A stretch of 64,000 nucleotides of DNA from Nomia melanderi (lineage: Eukaryota; Arthropoda; Insecta; Hymenoptera; Halictidae), in contig NC_135002.1 of assembly GCF_051020985.1 (NCBI RefSeq), positions 7,688,001 through 7,752,000 on the forward strand. Reading direction: 5' to 3'. Position 1 is the stretch's first letter. Each line of letters starts with the position of its first letter. A program made the translations under genes and the position numbers. Positions 59,501 to 64,000 of this stretch are shown here, one piece after another. The notes below the pieces were generated by a model. The model saw only the letters and a program-made list of their open reading frames with translations. It did no database searches and was not told the origin of the DNA.

Positions 59501-61135
59501 GTTACGCGAAACCGATTCGGATGCAGAGAGGAGTGTCATGAAGAAATTGCGTATCGATTCACTTGCTGACCTGTTGAAAGTTTTCTTGCAAAATTCGCAA
59601 ACGTACGGCCGAGCGTCGCTGTGTATCGCCTTGTGCTGGCTCAGTGTCGATAGCTGCCGGAACGCTTTCCCGCAAGCTTCGCATTTAAAGTTCCTCTCGT
59701 CGGTGTGGGTCGGCAAATGCCTCATCAACGTGTACTGATGCCGGAACTCCTTCGAACCTAGTTCGAATATTAAGCCCCGAGTTACTTTTCGGCGTGTTTA
59801 ACCACCGACTGCTGATCGTATCGGGGATAGAATGCTGCTCCGTCGTTCGACGTTTAACGCATTAAAAAATAGTAAATGCCTGTAACTGCTGGGTCGTTGC
59901 AAAAGTTTTAACGTTTCTTTTATGAGAAATAAAAGGAAGAGTTCTCAACTGTTTGCTGGTTAAACGAAAACTAAACGAAAACGAAGAAAGAGGGATCCTC
60001 TGTAAGTAAACATTGTTTCTTTCTCTTTTCAAAGTTTGTCCAATTATAAGTCATGTAAGTGTTGGAATATTTAAATGTTTACGTAAAGTTAATGTTACTC
60101 ACAGATCCCGCACTCCCAAATTTTCAAAGTCTTCCCATCGCGTTTCAGATATTTCACGAAATGGAGCTTCGATCTTGGATCATCTTTGTCGATCATGTGA
60201 GTAGACGATGACGATGGACCTTCGACCACTGGATGTGAGTACACCATAACATTGTCTTCCGGCACATTGATATTTTGGTCCAGTATCTAAAGAAAGTCTT
60301 CCGTGAATATTCCGGGAAATTTTCGTGAATGAATCTCGTCGGATACCTTGTACTTAAACGCATCTTTCCCTAGAAATTTCGTTACACTGTCGTCGATGTT
60401 GATCACTTCAGAATCAATGGCAACGTCTAGGTTCATGCAATCATTCTAATCACAGGGAAAATTATTTAAACCAGTGATGCATTGAAAGTTTGGTTAATGA
60501 ATCGAACTGATAATTACTTGAATCAACTGATGTTCATTGGCAGAAGACAAACCAGGTACAACAGTGACATCGTTCCTTCCATCAGAACCTGTATTCTCTT
60601 CTTTCACATAAACTTCATAAACACTAGTAATTCAATAATTAACAAACATCTCTCATTAATCAAATTGCAATTTCAAACTATGTTTCTAAAATTTTGCCAA
60701 ACATCGAAATATTCGAAAATTTTAAAATCGGTAGTCTAAAAATTACCACAAAAGAGAACAGTAAAGAAATAAATTGTCCAATTTACATACGAAACAAAAA
60801 CATTCAAAAGCGAATGCAAAATTAAAATTCCCAAGCAAAAAAACCTCTGCTCCGTTTATCTATAAACATCAGAGCTTATTTACCGCGCCAGAAAGAAATC
60901 TAGGATTAAATCCAAGAATAAACCTGATTACACCGTAATCACTTAGGTCTAACCCTGACCTAGCCCGGCCCTAACAGGAATGCATGTTAATGTTTTAAGC
61001 TCACCTGATAACCTCGTCCGGAATAGGACGAGGGAATTGCTCCTGCGAATCTTCATACTGGGTCTCCCCTGCAAAGTGCAACGGCGCTTCATGAAAATTG
61101 CTTGTCTTTTCGTAGAAGTAATCATTTTGAATATT
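53184..61135 (-). CDS. Six-finger C2H2 zinc-finger protein with long ILG-motif tail, 14 exons, N-terminus incomplete
   Basis: This is the spliced gene joining 61005-61135, 60518-60623, 60347-60445, 60103-60286, 59571-59757, 58048-58136, 57385-57658, 56913-57012, 56377-56529, 55909-56104, 55476-55654, 54710-55076, 53951-54297 and 53184-53525 (minus strand). Every junction keeps phase, giving 917 residues and a TAA stop. Residues 1-170 are acidic and show no domain I know. Residues 171-335 hold six C2H2 fingers; most are joined by HT-x-ER-P type linkers typical of DNA-binding arrays. Residues 336-917 are Ser/Thr/Asp-rich, probably disordered, with repeated [VI]x-IL-[DEG] and ILGP motifs. Known of the family: such linked fingers bind DNA in the nucleus. 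Inferred: a sequence-specific transcription or chromatin factor whose tail recruits partners. No ATG lies in frame at the 5' end of the first exon, so at least one upstream exon is missing. I do not recognise a named orthologue. Exon structure is firm; the function is inferred. Confidence 0.88.
53951..54297 (-). CDS. Zinc-finger gene, 347-nt exon with ILG motifs
   Basis: The acceptor is TTATGATAG and the donor AAAG|GTAATG. It has 115 codons, Ser/Thr-rich, with TNILS, LSILS, LNILGS and a terminal MKILGPTHH. The last motif recurs almost exactly in the next exon (VKILGPKHH). It is probably disordered, with short docking motifs. Phase 0 at the end matches the final exon. Confidence 0.8.
54710..55076 (-). 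CDS. Zinc-finger gene, 367-nt exon with hydrophobic-acidic motifs
   Basis: The acceptor is GAACGCAG. It encodes 122 codons, strongly acidic, with VTILDGDE, IEILEDKD and IRILD, each a four-residue hydrophobic core followed by acidic residues, then DLILGPK. The first three fit the general shape of SUMO-interacting motifs. The donor is GAAG|GTTAAA, weaker than usual, and in the unspliced message the first complete intron-spanning codons read GGT then TAA. It is therefore either an internal exon, as phase with the next exon suggests, or the last exon of a shorter isoform. Confidence 0.8.
55476..55654 (-). CDS. Zinc-finger gene, 179-nt exon
   Basis: The acceptor is GTCGACAG. The exon encodes ESLVTALDSQFTYGEA, a polar stretch, then MEDCNELLELAAQGGIQFVR and TEDGRYE. 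The chosen donor is TACGAG|GTGATG, keeping phase 0 with the next exon. The next exon itself begins GTGATG, so the exact junction should be confirmed by cDNA. Confidence 0.78.
55909..56104 (-). CDS. Zinc-finger gene, 196-nt exon
   Basis: The acceptor is TCTTTTTAG and the donor CACG|GTGAGG. It encodes 65 codons plus 1 nt, with alternating hydrophobic residues (VQIKVPVVATVIQNV, then INFIVEPPGPEDE). The pattern suggests beta strands rather than disorder, unlike the exons after it. No family is recognised. Confidence 0.8.
56377..56529 (-). CDS. Zinc-finger gene, 153-nt exon
   Basis: The acceptor is TTTCTTGAAAG and the donor AAAAT|GTAATA. It has 51 codons, phase 0 at both ends, so it is skippable in frame. 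The segment includes VVIDKIDTKAMEMALLENQT and a Pro/Lys/Val-rich stretch (GIPVLVKVSPTGTHKN) that may form beta structure. No known domain is recognised. Confidence 0.78.
56913..57012 (-). CDS. Zinc-finger gene, 100-nt exon
   Basis: The acceptor ATTTATTTTCAG is strong and the donor is AAG|GTATCG. It encodes KNVRIVQLPNGDRNQTIEIR followed by DKDPLL...SSPSK. It is the first exon after the finger block. Its one-base start phase demands a phase-2 donor upstream, which the finger exon provides. Confidence 0.75.
57385..57658 (-). CDS. Zinc-finger gene, exon with end of finger 4, fingers 5-6
   Basis: The acceptor is CGTTTCGTTGCCAG. The exon completes finger 4 (GNLRNHVFTH) and carries finger 5 (CELC...HKVKAH) and finger 6 (CGIC...HEEYKH), both with X4 between the His ligands. 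A basic tail follows (GIKYRHPAASQPEMNDPN). The chosen donor is AGAAA|GTAGGT, which gives phase 2 and joins the next exon as an Asn codon. If this intron is retained, the first in-frame intron codon is TAG (57381-57383), giving a protein that ends just after the fingers. Confidence 0.82.
58048..58136 (-). CDS. Zinc-finger gene, 89-nt exon with end of finger 3 and start of finger 4
   Basis: This short exon lies between acceptor TTTTATAG and donor AAAAG|GTAATT. It encodes VSTLISHRKTH, which completes finger 3, then linker SEHKPHKC and the Cys pair of finger 4 (CQVCGKGFHQK). Both fingers read as C-X2-C-X12-H-X3-H only after splicing on each side. The length is not a multiple of three, so skipping it would shift the frame. 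Confidence 0.87.
59571..59757 (-). CDS. Zinc-finger gene, exon with fingers 1-2 and start of finger 3
   Basis: It finishes finger 1 (H-X3-H: HLPTH), holds all of finger 2 (C-X2-C-X12-H-X3-H, FRQLSTLSQH helix) and begins finger 3 (CEFCKKTFN). Linkers read THTDERNFKC and IHSDARPYVC. The donor is AACAG|GTCAGC, with C at +3 instead of a purine. It is chosen because it restores finger 3 exactly when joined to the next exon. Reading on gives a frame that loses the finger pattern. Confidence 0.85.
60103..60286 (-). CDS. Zinc-finger gene, exon with start of finger 1
   Basis: The acceptor follows CTTTCTTTAG and the donor is ATCT|GTGAGT, close to consensus. It encodes 61 codons. The last third (KLHFVKYLKRDGKTLKIWEC) leads straight into finger 1. 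The intron cuts inside the codon for the second zinc-binding Cys of finger 1, so that ligand is completed by the next exon. The upstream part has a Ser run and an acidic MIDKDD segment. Confidence 0.85.
60347..60445 (-). CDS. Zinc-finger gene, 99-nt exon
   Basis: The acceptor is GATTAG at 60446 and the donor AAG|GTATCC. The exon is 33 codons in phase 0 at both ends, so skipping it would keep the frame. It encodes an acidic segment (AIDSEVINIDDSVTKFLG). It contains an internal Met, which could serve as a start in a transcript beginning here, though the phase fit with the exon before argues that it is internal. Confidence 0.78.
60518..60623 (-). CDS. Zinc-finger gene, exon (VYEVYVKEENTG...)
   Basis: The acceptor is CTAG at 60624 after a T-rich stretch and the donor is CAA|GTAATT. 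One base completes a Ser codon, followed by 35 codons rich in Glu, Asp and Ser and ending in HQLIQ. No domain is visible. The acceptor is less pyrimidine-rich than its neighbours, so the start could shift slightly, but this choice satisfies the phase on both sides. Confidence 0.7.
61005..61135 (-). CDS. Zinc-finger gene, most 5' confident coding exon
   Basis: A pyrimidine-rich acceptor ends at 61136 and the exon leaves through ATCAG|GTGAGC. It encodes 43 codons plus 2 nt, acidic and aromatic (NDYFYEKTSNF, then GETQYEDSQEQF). The frame meets a TAA a few codons upstream inside the presumed intron and has no ATG, so this is not the first coding exon. Its phase-2 end fits the next exon, which supplies the third base of a Ser codon. 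Confidence 0.75.
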
Positions 61136-62929
61136 CTTGAACGGGATAATTTAAGAAAAAAGCTACGCCACTGCCTGCCACGCGGATAAACTTTTCTAAT
61201 GAGAATATTTCGGAGAACAACGAAGAAATTCTACGAACATTGCAATTTCTTTTATTATGAACATCCTGTTCTTTGATGGATCTTATTTCCTTCTTAACCT
61301 TCTTCGATATTTTATAGCAAAACTGATTAAAGTTTTCAGAAAAGTATCGTTTGTCTATAACAGTCTCCTTAAAAAATTAGTTTCATTCGAACACTTTGCA
61401 CAGTGAATGGAATCTATTGAATTATACTAATGACGATAACGGTAACAATTTGGATAGATTAATATACTCCTTGTATTCATAAAGTAGGATTCATACTTTC
61501 GTGTTTTTTCTTTCATTTACTTGTTTCTTTCTTCCGGTAAACAAATTTAAGATACATCAGCAACTATTCAATTTATTAATCTAGAGTGCTTTTGAGATAA
61601 TATCAATGCATTCAAAATTTGACAGTGAAGCTTCGACTGATGAATTAAAAATAGCATTTTCATCTTGAAGAAGAAGATTTGAAAAGGAGGATCATCAATG
61701 TTCCTAATAGGGTGCTTTCAAGATTCCCATTGAGAAAAAGGGAGCACGACGTTCTAGTGTTTTAAAACCTGCCATGACAGTCTTTCGGCTCCTTTTTTAT
61801 TTAATAATCCATTCCCTACTGGAGCTGCAGTTACTTCAGCAAATCTTTTATGCACTTTGCGCAATCTGATCGCGCTCAACTAAAAGAATCCGTAATGGGA
61901 ACGAATGAATAAACCACGTTACTTATTCGATATTGATTAAACGCCCGAATTTCGTGTTACAATTTCTGTTTCCATTTTAAACTCCGATAAAATCCTTTCT
62001 GATTCTTTAATGGTCGTTCCATTTTCACGCAACTGTAAAAAAAACATCAAAATGTTCAAAGTTGCGACCGAAAATGAATTTCAAGCCAAAACTGTGTATC
62101 AGTTGATTCGTTTCTTCTTCCAGAAAACAGATGTGTTCAATAATCCAAGGAAGAATCGTTCCAAAATAAAAAATTATAATTTATTAATATCTTGACAAAT
62201 AAGAAAAAATTGACGATCGTTTTTGAGGTTTTAAGAAATTAATGAAAAAATGTATAAATCCTCTGATTGAGAGACACTGATTTTAAATGGAACTGTCGAT
62301 GTTGGGACAGATGTCTCCTCATACAATGTATCGCGATTATCGAGCACGGACGATCCTTAGACAATGTTGCACCCAGACGAATGGTTATTTCTGTAACTCG
62401 TTCGTTTACTCTTTCCTAAATGCTGAATACGGGAAACGCGAAATATATCCATGAAACGAAACGGAAATATTAAATAATTTTAAAGAGGAATTCGTTCCAC
62501 CGGCAACGTTAAAAGAGTAATTTCTTTTCGCAATGAGAAGCTATTGGAGTTCATTAACAAATTCATTTCTATCAAGCGACTAATTAAAAGTAAATTAAAC
62601 ATTAATACTTCCATCGAGAAATATAAATGTTTACTCGAATTTTACCCGCAAACGCGTATGCACACGAAAATTACATCATGAATCAATGCTACCGCCACGA
62701 AATATGTATTCAAATCACTAATCCCCTCAACAATTACATAAACTCACAATTCGTATCACATAAAAATCCACAACACCGAATTCATTACAGGACTGGTTGC
62801 AAAAATAATTCCTCGTATTTCGCCAACAATCCTCAATAACTTAAATTAACAAACTCTTGCACACGTCACAACAAGAAATGCGGGAAATGGTAACAAATTA
62901 TTTCAGTCGAAGTGAAAAGCCATTCTCTA
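61136..62929 (-). other. Probable long 5' intron of the zinc-finger gene
   Basis: This is AT-rich DNA without a convincing exon. Several very short ATG frames end at possible donors, for example METEI before GTAACA near 61960, but their donors are poor and no choice is supported. No repeat or mobile element was recognised here. Confidence 0.4.
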
Positions 62930-62941
62930 TCAACGTACACA

Positions 62942-63160
62942 GCGCGTCTCGTTAAATCCAAATTTCGCGTGAAACACAGGATCGAATCGGTAGCCATTGC
63001 CATCGAATCCAAGCTTCATCAGTAAGCCAACGAGAACGATCGTAAAGGTGGCGAGGAAAAGACTGTCAAACCGACGAGAGTTTCGGCACGCGATCGGCAG
63101 AAAATCCGCAGCCCTCGCCTTTTTTCCGGCTGCTGTTCGCAAATAAACGAAAGCCGCCAT
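62942..63160 (-). CDS. Candidate small membrane-anchored exon or microprotein
   Basis: From the ATG at 63160 this frame encodes about 76 residues: a basic N-terminus, then one hydrophobic segment (LFLATFTIVLVGLLM) and GFDGNGYRFDPVFH. It can end at TGA (62930), or splice at TGT|GTACGT after residue 73, in phase 0. It could be a single-pass microprotein, an alternative first exon, or a chance frame in CpG-rich DNA. Its reading frame is closed by TGA just upstream, so it does not continue the 63359-63574 frame. Confidence 0.25.
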
Positions 63161-63358
63161 TATCACAGCTCATTTTTCACAGAACGGAGGTAGTGACGGA
63201 TCGCGTTGGAACCCGTAAACCGGTCTCGCGCGACGCTATCAAATTCGCGAGATACAGGGGTAACAGGGTAAACAGAAAAATGAAGAAAAAAACGAGAAAA
63301 ATAAAATCGACGCGGAGGAATCGTTTTATTTTCTTATTTGTTGATGTCCATTACTCAC

Positions 63359-63574
63359 AGTTGTATCCTTGCAGAAGGTTATTTTGGGACATTTCTCGAA
63401 CGTGAACCGTGCGTCGCCCTCCGAAACCGAACGAGTTTCCACGTGGACGTCTCGCAGCCTGATTCGCGTCGATCGCTGACGGTGAATCGTTTGGTACGGT
63501 CCCAAATCGGTTCGCGAATATCGCCGCCAAACGGGCAACTTCGGAAACGATCCGTGCAGTACCGTGTCACTCAT
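63359..63574 (-). CDS. Candidate first coding exon (72 codons) of the zinc-finger gene
   Basis: An ATG at 63574 opens 72 codons ending in GATACAACT|GTGAGT, a near-consensus donor in phase 0. The zinc-finger exon at 61135 starts in phase 0, so the two would join in frame across a 2.2-kb intron, giving a 989-residue protein. The segment is basic and Arg/Ser-rich, with no recognised domain. The surrounding DNA is CpG-rich and open in other frames too, so coding potential alone is weak; the donor and phase are the main support. Confidence 0.35.
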
Positions 63575-63588
63575 TTCAAAAGCCCTAT

Positions 63589-63601
63589 TGACCTCTGACC
63601 T
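63589..63601 (-). promoter_or_regulatory. DR1 nuclear-receptor response element
   Basis: On the minus strand the sequence is two perfect AGGTCA half-sites separated by one base (AGGTCAGAGGTCA). This is the consensus DR1 bound by HNF4, COUP-TF/Seven-up and RXR/USP type receptors. It lies 15 bp upstream of the candidate ATG at 63574, in a CpG-rich block that probably holds the promoter. The match is seen directly; binding is inferred. Confidence 0.5.
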
Positions 63602-64000
63602 CGGGAATCTCCAATTTGGGAAATTCGTGGACGATGATTTCTTGAATTTCGTGGGCTTTAAGGATCTTCCTTTCGAAGTGAAATTTGTTGGGGATACTAT
63701 TGGGATCGTGTTGAATGTTTTATATTATTTAACAGTTGTATCTTTTAGCTTATGATATTATATTAACAAATTTGTCATTTTTGGTGATAATTTATTATTA
63801 TTAAGTGTAAAATTGCGCTTTTCGACGCGAAGTAGATTATTTCTAGCCATCTAGTCGTGATTTTGTGTTCGCCAGTGATACAAAATATTATAAATTTGAA
63901 AATTGTGTACTCAGTAAATCGTAGTTTTCCATTTCTAAAACTCTACTGACTCAATTAACATACTAGTTTAACGCCTGAAACTGAGGAATTGCTGCAATAT

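Noticed and set aside
59261..59570. Continuation of the finger-3 frame beyond 59571
   Set aside because: Read-through loses the C2H2 pattern, while splicing to 58136 restores it exactly.
1..64000. Search for transposase, reverse transcriptase, CRISPR arrays or bacterial operons
   Set aside because: No frame with a recognisable transposase or polymerase motif, no spaced direct-repeat array of CRISPR type and no clustered bacterial-style genes were seen.

Overview
The window looks like nuclear DNA of an insect, most likely an aculeate hymenopteran (bee, wasp or ant). The grounds are a spliced gene with short introns and GT-AG junctions, small TTAA-flanked elements with CCCT-type inverted ends, many microsatellites, and a patchwork of CpG-rich blocks in AT-rich DNA. 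There are no operons, ribosome binding sites, CRISPR arrays or convincing tRNA/rRNA genes. Species and chromosome cannot be read from the sequence.

Only one gene can be rebuilt with confidence. It lies on the minus strand at 53184-61135. Fourteen coding exons join with fully consistent reading phase into 917 codons plus a stop. The protein has an acidic leader, six C2H2 zinc fingers (about residues 171-335) and a long C-terminal tail of nearly 600 residues. The tail carries recurring hydrophobic-acidic motifs (VTILD, IEILE, IRILD) and ILGP motifs, two of them with a histidine pair (ILGPxHH). It is probably a DNA-binding regulator with a protein-docking tail. The true start codon lies upstream of 61135. 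A 72-codon minus-strand candidate first exon at 63359-63574 has a matching phase, and a perfect DR1 nuclear-receptor site (63589-63601) sits just 5' of its ATG. A second candidate start exon, with a membrane segment, lies at 62942-63160.

The left 53 kb is gene-poor. The best coding signal is a minus-strand signal-peptide exon at 11032-11086, ending in a GTGAGT donor, behind a CpG-rich putative promoter with a TATA-like box (11576-11588). Weaker minus-strand exon candidates lie at 30952-31018, 31674-31735 and 38416-39084. They may be leader exons of the same or another long-intron gene. The rest is intron or intergenic DNA: three probable TTAA-flanked MITE-like elements (21731-22612, 29791-30004, 49785-50082), several tandem repeats (32-bp x5, 103-bp x2, 16-bp, 8-bp and degenerate minisatellites), homopolymer and dinucleotide tracts, and a 30-bp alternating purine-pyrimidine tract.

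Most open frames elsewhere are chance readings of CpG-rich, stop-poor DNA. Everything here comes from reading the sequence. No similarity search, RNA evidence or splice scoring was available.
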